A DNA stretch of 64,000 nt from Acidovorax sp. SUPP3334 (GCF_030159055.1 NZ_BQXQ01000006.1:1-64000), one strand, 5' to 3'; positions 37,596-47,583 are shown, counted from the first letter of the stretch. Numbers and translations: made by a program. The notes: generated from the sequence alone by a model not told the origin.

Positions 37596-38687
37596 ATGAT
37601 TCTAAATCCGCCAAAAATTAGTGGACGTTCAGAGGGCATAGATTTGATGCGTGGAGTGTGCGCTCTCGCCGTTTTGCTTTTTGCCCATCTTGTTTTTTGG
37701 TCGGATTTGGCTCATAAGGATGTCCCTTCTAGCCTTTTAGTGGTTGGAAGGGCTTTAATATTTGTCTTCCAAAAACATGGCGAACTTAACCCTTTTGTCC
37801 TGGCATTTATTGTTCTTAGTGGGTATTGCATTCATCGCAATGGTTTACGGTCTAGCTCGGGATTAAAAGTATTTTTAATTCGAAGATTTTTCAGAATTGT
37901 CCCTGTATTTTTTCTGGCGACAATTCTTGGAGTATATTTATTTGGAGTTTCTTCGAATATTAACGGAGGATTGGCTTCTGCTTTGACTGGAACTTCTGAA
38001 ATCAAAGGTGAGTGCTTGGCTGCAAAACTCCTTTTAATTCCTGCGCTATTTCCTATTGCTCATCCTTGCGACTTTTTAGGAAATGCTCCCTCATTGACGG
38101 TAATGGTGGAGTTGGCTCTTTATATTTTTTATGCTTTAGTTTTTTGGAAAATTCCAGAATATTGGCTTAGAGTATTGCTGGTGATTTCTATTGTAGTGGG
38201 AATTTTTGTGGCTTCAAATAATACAAAATATCCCACTGCCTATAATTGGTGGCAAAATAGTTCGGCGTTGGCTTTTTTGCCGTACTGGTGGGTTGGGGCG
38301 GTCTCAATTGTTCCGAATTATAGAAAACTGTTTAAGGCTCGGTGGGCTCTGGTTTTTTGTTCTTGGCTAATTCTATCGGTATTTTCAGTATTTTATGAAA
38401 GTGCTGTTGCTGCAGAATTGCGCAAGCTGGTTTTTGCTATATTGATTGCTTCAGTTGTAATTAAGTTGGATGAGGCGGTAGTATGGAAAAATCCGCTATC
38501 GATGCTTGGGAGGGCAGGATACAGCCTCTATGCAATTCACGCTCCAGTTAGTGTGTTTTTTTTAGTGTCTGGATATGGGTGGTTACAAACACTGCTCCTG
38601 ACAATATTGTGCGGAATAGGTTGTTATTTTATTTTGGAACGACCGGTCGATATTTTTGGAAAACGTCTGGCTTTTAATTCGGCTTAA
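37596..38687 (+). CDS. acyltransferase 3 family membrane protein (OafA-like)
   Basis: A 363-residue polytopic membrane acyltransferase. The N-terminal block IDLMRGVCALAVLLFAHLVF carries the conserved Arg and His, followed by about ten membrane segments. It is complete compared with other short members lacking a SGNH domain. It would O-acetylate polysaccharide or a lipid-linked unit. Base use is strikingly AT-rich against the neighbouring SDR genes (many TTT, AAA, ATT codons), a sign of separate acquisition between two paralogous SDR genes. Confidence 0.85.
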   Translation: MILNPPKISGRSEGIDLMRGVCALAVLLFAHLVFWSDLAHKDVPSSLLVVGRALIFVFQKHGELNPFVLAFIVLSGYCIHRNGLRSSSGLKVFLIRRFFRIVPVFFLATILGVYLFGVSSNINGGLASALTGTSEIKGECLAAKLLLIPALFPIAHPCDFLGNAPSLTVMVELALYIFYALVFWKIPEYWLRVLLVISIVVGIFVASNNTKYPTAYNWWQNSSALAFLPYWWVGAVSIVPNYRKLFKARWALVFCSWLILSVFSVFYESAVAAELRKLVFAILIASVVIKLDEAVVWKNPLSMLGRAGYSLYAIHAPVSVFFLVSGYGWLQTLLLTILCGIGCYFILERPVDIFGKRLAFNSA

Positions 38688-38717
38688 AATATTAAGATGT
38701 GAGACAAGGAAAATAGT

Positions 38718-39650
38718 ATGCGTATTTTGATTACAGGAGGAGCCGGCTGTTTAGGCTCCAACCTTATTGAACATTGGTTGCCAAAGGGGCACCAAATCGC
38801 CGTGCTGGACAATTTCGCCACGGGCAAGCGGGAAGTTGTGCCGACGGTCGAAGGTCTTCAAGTGCATGAAGGCCATATCGCTGATGCGGCCTGGGTGGAC
38901 AAGACATTCGACGCGTTTGCGCCAGAGATCGTCATTCACGCCGCTGCTGCGTACAAAGATCCTGAGGACTGGCGAGAGGACGCGAACACCAACGTCAATG
39001 GCAGCATTGCCGTGGCGCGCGCCAGTGAACGTCATCAAGTCAAACGGCTTGTGAATTTTCAGACTGCGCTTTGCTACGGCCGCCCTACATCATTGCCCAT
39101 CTCGACGCAGGAGCGTTGCGCGCCCTTTACCAGCTATGGCATCAGCAAAACGGCCGGCGAGCAGTTCATGCTGATGAGCAAGGTGCCTTCGCTGTCTCTT
39201 CGCATTGCGAATGTGACTGGCCCTCGCCTCGCGATCGGCCCCATCCCTACCTTTTATAAAAGGCTCAAGGCTGGGCAGAAGTGCTTTTGCTCAGATACCG
39301 CCAGGGATTTTCTGGACATGCAGGATTTCCTGCGATTCATGGACTTGGCCATTCAGCAAGATGCCCCGGTCGGTGTCTACAACGTGTCGAGCGGCGAAGC
39401 GCACACGATCTTGGAGATCTTCCGCGCAGTAGAGCGTTATTTGGGACTTGATCCGACAGAAGTGCCTGTGGTGGCACCGTTGGCAGACGATGTTCCTGTG
39501 GTTTGCCTTGACGCGAGCAAAACAGAAGCGGACTTTGGTTGGAAGTGCCAGCTCGACTTTGAGCAAACCATTCAGCGGCAACTGCAGTGGTATGACCAGC
39601 ATGGAGTCAACGACGTCTTTAGCCACCTCAAACCGCCCACCGCTGCTTAA
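38718..39650 (+). CDS. SDR epimerase/dehydratase 2 (paralogue of SDR 1)
   Basis: A 310-residue enzyme with GGAGCLGSN, HAAAAYKDPEDW, FQTALCYG and catalytic YGISK. It resembles the 36608-37549 product across its length but is not identical; GC content returns to the normal level after the AT-rich acyltransferase. It likely works on the same or the next sugar nucleotide. Confidence 0.8.
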   Translation: MRILITGGAGCLGSNLIEHWLPKGHQIAVLDNFATGKREVVPTVEGLQVHEGHIADAAWVDKTFDAFAPEIVIHAAAAYKDPEDWREDANTNVNGSIAVARASERHQVKRLVNFQTALCYGRPTSLPISTQERCAPFTSYGISKTAGEQFMLMSKVPSLSLRIANVTGPRLAIGPIPTFYKRLKAGQKCFCSDTARDFLDMQDFLRFMDLAIQQDAPVGVYNVSSGEAHTILEIFRAVERYLGLDPTEVPVVAPLADDVPVVCLDASKTEADFGWKCQLDFEQTIQRQLQWYDQHGVNDVFSHLKPPTAA

Positions 39651-39653
39651 ATC

Positions 39654-40712
39654 ATGAATGTGAATTCCGCTACGTTTTCTGGTCAACGCGTGCTGATCGT
39701 TGGGGGCGCAGGCTTCGTGGGCAGTAATCTGACCCACGCAATCCTGCAACAAGATCCACGAGAAATCATCGTCGTGGACAACTTGCTTTCATCAGAGGCA
39801 AGCAATATTCCAGCCGACCCTCGCGTGCGCTTTGTATTTGGGTCGATTACCGACGATCAGATCCTGTCATCGTTGCCCGAGAACCTTGATTACGCATTCC
39901 ACTTGGCTTGCTATCACGGTAACCAATCTTCCATCGCCAATCCGTTGGCAGACCACGAAAACAATACGCTGACCAGTTTGAAGCTGTTTCAGCGCTTGTC
40001 TGCCATCAAAGCGCTGAAGAAAGTGGTTTACGCAGCCGCAGCTTGTGCGGTCGCAGAAAAGACTTATGACGTCGCTTCTGCCACGACGGAAGATCAACCT
40101 GTCACGCTCTACCATGACAGCCCCTATTCGATCTCCAAGATCATTGGTGAGTTGTATGGAAACTATTTTTTCCAACGAGCAGAATTGCCGTTCGTGAAAG
40201 CTCGATTTTCCAATGTGTATGGGCCAAGAGAAATCTTGGGCGCTGGTCAATGGCGTGGCACTGCCCATACCGTATGGCGCAACGTAGCCCCCACGTTTGT
40301 GTGGCGGTCGTTGCAACAAGAGGCATTGCCTTTGGACAATGGCGGCAACGCTAGTCGTGACTTTATATTCGTGGAAGACATGGCGCGCGGATTGATGGCA
40401 TGCGCTCTCAACGGACAGAAGGGTGAAATTTATAACCTGGCTACCGGTCGTGAAACCACGATTCTCGAACTAGCTACTTGGATTAATGAATTCACAGGCA
40501 ATAAAACACCTCTTGATTTACGGCCTGCCAGAGATTGGGATCGATCCGGTAAACGTTTTGCCTCAACGGACAAAGCCCGCGAACATTTGGGTTTCGAAGC
40601 CCAAGTGGACATACGAGAAGGTCTTCGCCGCACGGTCGAATGGACGCAAAACAATGCCGAAATGATCAAGCTTTGCATGGCGAAGCACCAAAAAATGATT
40701 AGCCAACACTGA
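39654..40712 (+). CDS. SDR epimerase/dehydratase 3
   Basis: A 352-residue extended SDR. It has the NAD motif GGAGFVGSN, HLACYHGNQSS, then catalytic YSISK (SPYSISKIIGELYG) and NVYGPREILGAG. Four bases follow the previous stop. The sequence is of the UDP-hexose 4-epimerase/dehydratase class; WbmH-like function is possible. Substrate not determinable. Confidence 0.78.
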   Translation: MNVNSATFSGQRVLIVGGAGFVGSNLTHAILQQDPREIIVVDNLLSSEASNIPADPRVRFVFGSITDDQILSSLPENLDYAFHLACYHGNQSSIANPLADHENNTLTSLKLFQRLSAIKALKKVVYAAAACAVAEKTYDVASATTEDQPVTLYHDSPYSISKIIGELYGNYFFQRAELPFVKARFSNVYGPREILGAGQWRGTAHTVWRNVAPTFVWRSLQQEALPLDNGGNASRDFIFVEDMARGLMACALNGQKGEIYNLATGRETTILELATWINEFTGNKTPLDLRPARDWDRSGKRFASTDKAREHLGFEAQVDIREGLRRTVEWTQNNAEMIKLCMAKHQKMISQH

Positions 40713-40713
40713 C

Positions 40714-41676
40714 ATGTCACTGCCAATAAAAGGCCACTCGTTCCTCGTGATTGGTGGTGCTGGGTTTATAGGTTCTCATCTGGTAGAGCAGTTACTCAGC
40801 GCCGGAGCTGCACACGTCAGGATTTATGACAACCTGTCCAGGGGGCGCCTTTCGAATCTTGATGAAGCTTTGAAGGATCCTCGTTGTGAAATATTCCCCA
40901 GTGGAGGGGATATTTTGCATCGGGATACTTTAAATGCTGCAATGCGTGGTATTGATGGAGTATTCCATTTGGCAGCGTTATGGCTGTTGCACTGTAATGA
41001 ATATCCACGTTCTGCGTTTGAAGTCAATGTTGGTGGCACGATGAATGTTGCCGAAGCCTGCATTTCAAATGGAATTCGCCGGCTGGTTTATTCTTCTTCA
41101 GCGTCGGTATATGGGGATGCAGTTTTTGAACCGATGGATGAAAGTCATCCGTTTAATTGCGAAGAATTCTACGGCGCAACTAAAGTGTGTGGTGAGTATC
41201 TTCTGAAGGCTTTATATCGCCGTCCTGCCAGCCGTGATAAAAACTTGAGTTATGTTGGGCTCAGGTATATGAACGTATATGGGCCGCGCCAAGATGATAA
41301 GGGTGCCTATATTGGCGTAGTCACGCGGATGATCAATTCTTTAAAAGAGGGGGAGGCACCTGTTATTCATGGTGACGGCTCTCAATCTTACGATTTTGTG
41401 GATGTGCGTGATTGCGCGCGCGCTAATATTCTCGCGATGCAAGCTGAGGCTGGAATGCGCTGTTATAACGTCGGGACCGGCATTAAGACAAGCATTAAAG
41501 AGTTGAATCTTATGCTACAAGGTGTCTTCCCGTATGCCCCACCTGCGATTTTCCAAAATGTAAACCGCCCATTCGTTAAAAATCGAATCGGGTCCACTGA
41601 TAAAGCTAAGCAAGATCTAAATTTTGAGGCGTCGATTCCCTTGCATCGGGGATTAATAAACCTTTGCCAGCTTTGA
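40714..41676 (+). CDS. SDR epimerase/dehydratase 4
   Basis: A 320-residue extended SDR with GGAGFIGSH, SSSASVYGDAVFEPMDE, catalytic YGATK and LRYMNVYGPRQDDKG. One base after the previous stop. The third quarter resembles UDP-glucose 4-epimerase and UDP-glucuronate-processing enzymes. The coding sequence is AT-richer than genes 2 and 3. Confidence 0.78.
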   Translation: MSLPIKGHSFLVIGGAGFIGSHLVEQLLSAGAAHVRIYDNLSRGRLSNLDEALKDPRCEIFPSGGDILHRDTLNAAMRGIDGVFHLAALWLLHCNEYPRSAFEVNVGGTMNVAEACISNGIRRLVYSSSASVYGDAVFEPMDESHPFNCEEFYGATKVCGEYLLKALYRRPASRDKNLSYVGLRYMNVYGPRQDDKGAYIGVVTRMINSLKEGEAPVIHGDGSQSYDFVDVRDCARANILAMQAEAGMRCYNVGTGIKTSIKELNLMLQGVFPYAPPAIFQNVNRPFVKNRIGSTDKAKQDLNFEASIPLHRGLINLCQL

Positions 41677-41715
41677 TTTGAATGAATGGGATTCGTCCCA
41701 AGAAAATGAGGGGGG

Positions 41716-44430
41716 ATGATGATTGAACAGCCTGGTTTTATATTTGACCAACGGAAAAAAAATAAGAAGAAGTTTCTGTTGGTTTGTTATTATGATCCAG
41801 CAGGTATTTCTACGGTGCCTGAAATAATTGCATATATTCAAAAGCTATCTGCTTTTCCGGTTGTTGTTGCCAATATATTTGAGTGCAGGGATCCGGCGGG
41901 CATTAATTCCCTTCCCTCAAATATTAATTTGTCTGAGTTTTCTGGAATTATCATTCATAATTCCATTTCTTATGATGTCGTAAATTTGCGCGTGCTGGAT
42001 GCCAGATTGTCAATAAAGCTCAAAGACTTTAACGGCTTAAAAATTTTATTAAAGCAGGACGAAAATCATAAATTTCGTGAACTTGCAGAATATGTGGGGC
42101 AGACAAGGTTTGACCTGATTCTGACATGTCTACCATCCTCAGAAATTGAAAAGATTTATCCTAAAGACGTTGTTGGAGAAGTTAAATTTCAACGAATGTT
42201 CACTGGCTATGTGACGCCAACTTTGCGAGCTATCAATGCGAAACCTCTCAATCAGCGGGAAATAACTATAGGGTATCGAGGCTCAATTCAACCACTCTCA
42301 TTCGGAAGGTTGGCATATGAAAAGCGATCTATCGGTGAAAAAGTTATATGTGATTTGAATGGGGTTGCAAATATTCGATTGGATATTTCGAGCAAATGGG
42401 AAGATCGATTAGGAACTGATGCTTGGTTTGATTTTTTAGGAAATTGCAAGGCTACTTTAGGTGCTGAATCTGGGGCAAGTGTTTTTGATATAGATGGATC
42501 TCTGAAAAGTAAATGTACTTTAGCGGAGCAAACACTAGGCGTTTTTCGAGAAGACGCTGATTATGCGGAAAGTTATCTAAAATATATTGTCGACCTTGAG
42601 GGGACGGTAAATTACAATCAAATTTCACCTAGGCATTTCGAGGCGGCTGCCACCAGAACACTTCAATTGCTATACCCAGGTGAGTATTCCGGAATATTTT
42701 TACCTGGAATCCATTATTTAGAATTGGCGCGAGACCATTCTAATATATTAGAAGTTATTTCATTCCTGCAGAACGATGCTGCAGTTATGGAAATTACAGA
42801 GCAAGCGCATAAAGATATTGTGATGAATCCATCCTTCTGGATAGAGGGATTCGTTGCAATGCTGGATAAGTGCATAGAGGAATTGCTTTCAGTCGAGGCT
42901 GATATCTCTCAGCTATCAGTATCTGAAAATGAGAAAAAGCAGGTGATGCTGCTTTGTAGTCATCCAGCTCAAATTGACCCTCGTATCGACTGGGTAGAAA
43001 AATATGCGCCTGATAACATGTTAATTCATGTTGTCGATATATTGAGGGACGGGGAGTTAAACTTCTCAGTCGTTACTCACGAAGATGGATCCAAGAAAAT
43101 ATCTACTCCAAGGATCAAGTTCACATCTCAGTTGTTCTTAAAATGGCAACGTCTTCTGTCAGGAAGCAGTGCAGGTACTAATGCGCTGTTTCAAATGACA
43201 CGAATTGAAAAATTGGCTAGCTCTTCTGATTCTGAGTTAGCCAAGTTTATGGGAATGCCTGATAATGCAAAAAGACTTAACGATTTCAGATGGTATTTGA
43301 GATTTGTATTAGAAATTAATACTGGTTTGTTAGAGTCGTGTTTGGCTACCAGCAATGTGCAATGTCTAATTGCTACAGACTTGGTAACCTTGCCCGCTGC
43401 AGTGCTTTATGGCGCCATTGAAAATATTCCAGTTCACTATGATGCTCATGAATATTGGCCTGCTTCTGACACTAGGCAATTTCAAAGTGAGCAAGAGTTT
43501 TGGTTGGATTTGGAAAAGAACTTAATCAAATACACTACGGATCGTTCTACAGTTTCCCCAGGTTTAAAAGAAGTATTTGAAAAAAGTTACGGCTTGAATT
43601 TTCGTGTGGTTCCTAATTGCGAGCCGTTGAAAAACTCTTCTGATCAGAAATTTCGGGCAAAAATAATCGGTAATGAGATTTGCAACTTCTTATTTCAAGG
43701 ATCTTTTGCGCCACACAGAGGTTTAGAAGAGTTAATTAGTATTTGGGTGGAAACTGACCCCAGCGCTAATTTAATTCTTCGTGGACCAGCTAACAGTTTC
43801 AAAACTGAGATGATTAATCTGGCAAAAAGTACAGGGCTTTTTGAAAGCCGAATTTTTTTCCCGGATGCAGTTTCAGAAGGCCAACTGGTAGAAATGGCAA
43901 GTGCCGCTGATGTAGGAATTATTCCGTATAAGGCACACGGATATAACTATGCCCATTGCTGTCCAAATAAGCTTTCTCAATATATGGCGGCAGAAATTCC
44001 TATTTTGGCAAATAACACATCTTTTGTTGCGAATGTTATTCGAGAGGCTAAATCGGGATTGGTTGTCGATTTTTCTAATAAAAAATCTTTATTGAACGCA
44101 ATTGCTGAATTTGGATCGGACGGTGTTGCTCGTCGGGAAATGGGAAAAGCTGGAAAATTGTTTCACGAAAAGAAATTCAATTGGCAGAACGCTTCTGCTA
44201 ATTTGTATGAGGCGCTTGACAATTTAATTCTAAAGCCGACAAAGCGAGTTGAAATTTTTACAGCTTCCCTAAGCGGGTCAATTGAAGAGTCAAATAAGGT
44301 GAAATGTGTTCAAGCTGTTGAGGTATTGGAAAGAAAATTTTTACGCAGCTTAATGCCTTTCTGGTTGGCATTGCCATTACGTGTTCGTGATCCAGTTGCT
44401 CCCATATTGAAAAGAATTTTAGGTGTTTAG
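41716..44430 (+). CDS. two-domain glycosyltransferase: unknown N-terminal domain plus GT4
   Basis: A 904-residue cytosolic/peripheral protein. Residues about 1-400 form a domain with ITIGYRGSIQPLSFG, NCKATLGAESGASVFDIDGS, NQISPRHFEA and YSGIFLPGIHYLEL. The same motifs occur in the 418-residue protein at 46322-47578. Residues about 410-880 are a GT4-type glycosyltransferase (FLFQGSFAPHRGLEELI; IPYKAHGYNYAHCCPNKLSQ with the C-terminal donor site; AAEIPILANNTSF). A ribosome site AGGGGGG precedes the ATG pair at 41716/41719. AT-rich codon use suggests horizontal origin. It may add two sugars, one per domain; this is inference. Confidence 0.75.
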   Translation: MMIEQPGFIFDQRKKNKKKFLLVCYYDPAGISTVPEIIAYIQKLSAFPVVVANIFECRDPAGINSLPSNINLSEFSGIIIHNSISYDVVNLRVLDARLSIKLKDFNGLKILLKQDENHKFRELAEYVGQTRFDLILTCLPSSEIEKIYPKDVVGEVKFQRMFTGYVTPTLRAINAKPLNQREITIGYRGSIQPLSFGRLAYEKRSIGEKVICDLNGVANIRLDISSKWEDRLGTDAWFDFLGNCKATLGAESGASVFDIDGSLKSKCTLAEQTLGVFREDADYAESYLKYIVDLEGTVNYNQISPRHFEAAATRTLQLLYPGEYSGIFLPGIHYLELARDHSNILEVISFLQNDAAVMEITEQAHKDIVMNPSFWIEGFVAMLDKCIEELLSVEADISQLSVSENEKKQVMLLCSHPAQIDPRIDWVEKYAPDNMLIHVVDILRDGELNFSVVTHEDGSKKISTPRIKFTSQLFLKWQRLLSGSSAGTNALFQMTRIEKLASSSDSELAKFMGMPDNAKRLNDFRWYLRFVLEINTGLLESCLATSNVQCLIATDLVTLPAAVLYGAIENIPVHYDAHEYWPASDTRQFQSEQEFWLDLEKNLIKYTTDRSTVSPGLKEVFEKSYGLNFRVVPNCEPLKNSSDQKFRAKIIGNEICNFLFQGSFAPHRGLEELISIWVETDPSANLILRGPANSFKTEMINLAKSTGLFESRIFFPDAVSEGQLVEMASAADVGIIPYKAHGYNYAHCCPNKLSQYMAAEIPILANNTSFVANVIREAKSGLVVDFSNKKSLLNAIAEFGSDGVARREMGKAGKLFHEKKFNWQNASANLYEALDNLILKPTKRVEIFTASLSGSIEESNKVKCVQAVEVLERKFLRSLMPFWLALPLRVRDPVAPILKRILGV

Positions 44431-44432
44431 CT

Positions 44433-46325
44433 ATGTGTGGAATTTTTGGCGTCCTGCAAAAGCAGGCTTCTACTAGTCAGCTGATTTCCGACGTGGAAAT
44501 AGGGCTAGAGAGAATTAGACATCGCGGTCCTGACGGGAGTGGAGTCTGGGCTTCAACGTCTGGAAAGGCAGGTTTAGGACACGTCCGTCTCTCTATCATT
44601 GATGTTGAAGCGGGTGCTCAACCGATGCATAGTAGAGATGGGCGCTTTACCATAGTATTCAACGGCGAGATATACAACTATATAGAACTCCGCGAAGAAC
44701 TTGGAACAGATTGCTTTTCAACGCACTCTGATACTGAAGTTATTTTAGAAGCATATAGGAAATGGGGCATAGCATGTACCACTCGTCTGCGTGGCATGTT
44801 TGCTTTCGCAATTTGGGATGCAAAAGATAAAAAATTATTTATAGCTCGGGATCGTTTTGGTATAAAACCGTTGTATTGGACTCAACAAGGCGATAAGTTC
44901 TTATTTGCGTCTGAGGCAAAAGCTTTATTGCCTTTTATTTCACGTCGAGAATTATCTTCTTCTGCGATATCTGATTATTTCACATTTCAATTTTGTTTGG
45001 GTGAAAAGACTTTAATATCTGGTGTATATCAAGTGCCGGCTGCTCATTCGGCCATATTGACTCCTGGTCTACCTCCTGTATTCGAAAGGTACTGGGAAGT
45101 GCAATATGAGATCGATTATGATCATACAGCTAAATGGTTTGAAGCTAAACTGCGAGATTTGCTCGAGGACTCCGTAAAAATTCATCTAAGAGCTGATGTT
45201 GAAATTGGGAGTTATGTTAGTGGTGGAGTTGACTCAAGTTTACTAGCGGCGATGGCCAGGAAATTCAGTTCCCAAAAGAATTTTTCAGCCTTTAATGGTC
45301 GTTTCCTTGAAGGAAATCGATTTGATGAGTCAGAGTATGCTAGCGCACTAGCTGCTGAGCAAAATATGCAATTGCATATTGCGGATATTGGAGAAATGGA
45401 TTTCGTCAAAAACATTTCCAATGTGATATGGCATTTGGATCAGCCTGTTGCCGGACCCGGGGCATTTCCTCAATACATGGTTTCCAAAAAGGTGGCAGAA
45501 CATGTAAAGGTGGTGCTGGGCGGTCAAGGAGGGGACGAGATTTTTGGTGGCTATGCTCGATATCTCATTGCTTATTTTGAGCAATGCATTAAGGGCGCTA
45601 TCGAAGGTACCTTGCACGATGGGAATTTTGTCGTTACCTATGAATCGATAATTCCTAGTCTGCAAACATTGCGGCAATATCAGCCAATGATGCAGGAATT
45701 TTTGGCTGAAGGTCTTTTTGGCGAACGGGATGCTCGATACTGGCGACTTGTCAATCGGTCAAATACGTTTGGTTCGATATTATCTCCAGGGGTGATCGAT
45801 CACGCTGCTACTTACTCTGAATTTGCGCAGATATTTAAGGGGGAAAATGTCGGGAGTGGTTCATATTTCGATGCGATGACACACTTCGACTTTAAAACTT
45901 TGTTGCCAGCGCTACTGCAAGTCGAGGATCGCATGAGTATGGCGCATGGTGTCGAAGCACGTGTTCCATTCTTGGACCATCCACTGGTTGAGTTCGCCGC
46001 GACCATCCCTGCAGATGTTAAATTTCGCGATGGGGAGCTGAAGCGCCTACTGAAATCTGTTTTCTCTGACTTACTTCCGTCCGAGATAAAAAATCGTAAA
46101 GATAAAATGGGATTTCCTGTTCCATTGAATCTATGGCTTTCAAAAGGTGGGCCGGCTCGAGATTATATTGGTGATGTGTTGGGGAGCGCACGTGCGCGCC
46201 AGCGTTCGTATTTAAACGATGGATTCACTGTTGATCAGGTTCTCAACTCTCAATCTGTTTATGGGCGGAACTTGTGGGCGTTACTAAGCTTGGAGCTTTG
46301 GCAAAATCAATTCATTGACGCATGA
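44433..46325 (+). CDS. AsnB-like glutamine amidotransferase 1
   Basis: A 630-residue enzyme with a class II glutaminase domain (catalytic Cys2 in MCGIFGVL; GEIYNYIELREE) and a C-terminal synthetase domain (SGGVDSSLLAAMA PP-loop; GGQGGDEIFGGYARY). In O-antigen loci such enzymes convert hexuronic acids to uronamides (Pseudomonas WbpS and Bordetella WbmE, from memory). It lies 2 bp after the preceding glycosyltransferase gene and overlaps the next (ATGA at 46322), so it belongs to the polysaccharide operon, not amino acid metabolism. Confidence 0.88.
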   Translation: MCGIFGVLQKQASTSQLISDVEIGLERIRHRGPDGSGVWASTSGKAGLGHVRLSIIDVEAGAQPMHSRDGRFTIVFNGEIYNYIELREELGTDCFSTHSDTEVILEAYRKWGIACTTRLRGMFAFAIWDAKDKKLFIARDRFGIKPLYWTQQGDKFLFASEAKALLPFISRRELSSSAISDYFTFQFCLGEKTLISGVYQVPAAHSAILTPGLPPVFERYWEVQYEIDYDHTAKWFEAKLRDLLEDSVKIHLRADVEIGSYVSGGVDSSLLAAMARKFSSQKNFSAFNGRFLEGNRFDESEYASALAAEQNMQLHIADIGEMDFVKNISNVIWHLDQPVAGPGAFPQYMVSKKVAEHVKVVLGGQGGDEIFGGYARYLIAYFEQCIKGAIEGTLHDGNFVVTYESIIPSLQTLRQYQPMMQEFLAEGLFGERDARYWRLVNRSNTFGSILSPGVIDHAATYSEFAQIFKGENVGSGSYFDAMTHFDFKTLLPALLQVEDRMSMAHGVEARVPFLDHPLVEFAATIPADVKFRDGELKRLLKSVFSDLLPSEIKNRKDKMGFPVPLNLWLSKGGPARDYIGDVLGSARARQRSYLNDGFTVDQVLNSQSVYGRNLWALLSLELWQNQFIDA

Positions 46326-47578
46326 ATGTTCTGATTATTTACGACCACTTTGAAACCTATACCAATACGGTTTTTGAACATCTTTGCGCCTTTAAAAAAT
46401 ACTCGAAAAACAATCATTTTTACATGCACGCGGGATTGCACGATGTGCAATTTGACTTTGCTGTTTTTGAAATAATTTTGATTCATTACAGCGCGAGGGT
46501 GGCTTTTGGGCATATCTCAGCTGCGCTCAGGTTAAAAATTTCGAAGCATTCAGGGCAAAAAATATTATTTGCTCAAGATGAGTATGATCTGACATCTAAT
46601 GTTTGGGGAACTATTGATGAATTAGGTGTTTCAATAGTTTTTACTTGCGTTCCGCCCTTGCACAGGGAAGAAATTTACCCATCCGCACGTTTTCCCAATG
46701 TCCGCTTTGTCACCACGTTGACCGGTTATTGTCCTGAGCAGATTCAAGAGACATCCTCACCTCCCTCAGCAATAAATAGGCCCATTACCATTGGTTATAG
46801 AGGACGGGCATTGCCGTATTTTTACGGGGATCTTGGTCAAGAAAAGCTGGAGATTGCAAAGGGTATGCAACTCGACTGCAAAAATCGCGGTATTCCTTGC
46901 GACATCGAATGGGATGAAGAAAAGCGTATCTATGGCAGCGATTGGCCTCGTTTCCTGATGAATTGCAAAGCCACTCTGGGGACTGAGAGTGGTGCCAATC
47001 GATTTGATTTTGACGGCAGCCTGCGTAAAGCAGTTAACGAGGCACTCGCTGAAAATCCGGAATTGAGTTACGGGGAGTTCAAGCAGCGGATGGGTTGGGG
47101 GGACGAACAACCCATCATGAATCAAATTTCTCCCCGTTTTTTTGAAGCAATCGCTTTCCGCACGGCATTGATTCTCTTTGAGGGAAGGTATTCCGGAATC
47201 TTGCAACCATGGGTCCACTACATCCCTTTGCGCAAAGATTTTTCCAATGTTGACGAAGTAATAGTTGCTGTGTCCGACGACGCTTTGCTGGACCGATTGA
47301 CAGACAAAGCCTACTTTGATGTTGTTCAGTCCGGCCGTTATACCTATCAGAAGTTCATCGCTGAGTACGATGCATTGATCCAGTCATGCGAGCCTGCTCA
47401 GCGCAGCGGCTCGCCTTCTGGGTTGCCCGCAGAAATCACCGAACATCCTGTGAGGAAATCCCGGCTGCCTCCGGCGCCGGGACCTTTGCTGGCCGTATGG
47501 CATTCGATCCCGTGGGCCTTGCGCCGCCCTTTCAATGACGGTGTCAACCGGCTTTGGGCAAAGCTGCATTCAAAGTAA
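46322..47578 (+). CDS. glycosyltransferase-like protein sharing the unknown domain
   Basis: A 418-residue protein matching the N-terminal domain of the 904-residue enzyme: FAQDEYDLTSN, TLTGYCPEQIQE, ITIGYRGRALPYFYG, NCKATLGTESGANRFDFDGS, NQISPRFFEA, FRTALILFEGRYSGIL and the HYIPLRKDFSNVDEV end. The C-terminal 40 residues are Pro/Arg-rich. The pattern (two Rossmann-like halves, late donor-binding-like FEA...RTALIL...EG) suggests a GT-B glycosyltransferase, but I cannot name a CAZy family. Start overlaps asnB-like gene 1. Confidence 0.65.
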   Translation: MNVLIIYDHFETYTNTVFEHLCAFKKYSKNNHFYMHAGLHDVQFDFAVFEIILIHYSARVAFGHISAALRLKISKHSGQKILFAQDEYDLTSNVWGTIDELGVSIVFTCVPPLHREEIYPSARFPNVRFVTTLTGYCPEQIQETSSPPSAINRPITIGYRGRALPYFYGDLGQEKLEIAKGMQLDCKNRGIPCDIEWDEEKRIYGSDWPRFLMNCKATLGTESGANRFDFDGSLRKAVNEALAENPELSYGEFKQRMGWGDEQPIMNQISPRFFEAIAFRTALILFEGRYSGILQPWVHYIPLRKDFSNVDEVIVAVSDDALLDRLTDKAYFDVVQSGRYTYQKFIAEYDALIQSCEPAQRSGSPSGLPAEITEHPVRKSRLPPAPGPLLAVWHSIPWALRRPFNDGVNRLWAKLHSK

Positions 47579-47583
47579 TCTTT

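Noticed and set aside
44433..46325. Housekeeping asparagine synthetase
   Set aside because: Embedded with overlaps among polysaccharide genes and paired with a second copy. A role in amidating uronic acids fits better, though not proven.
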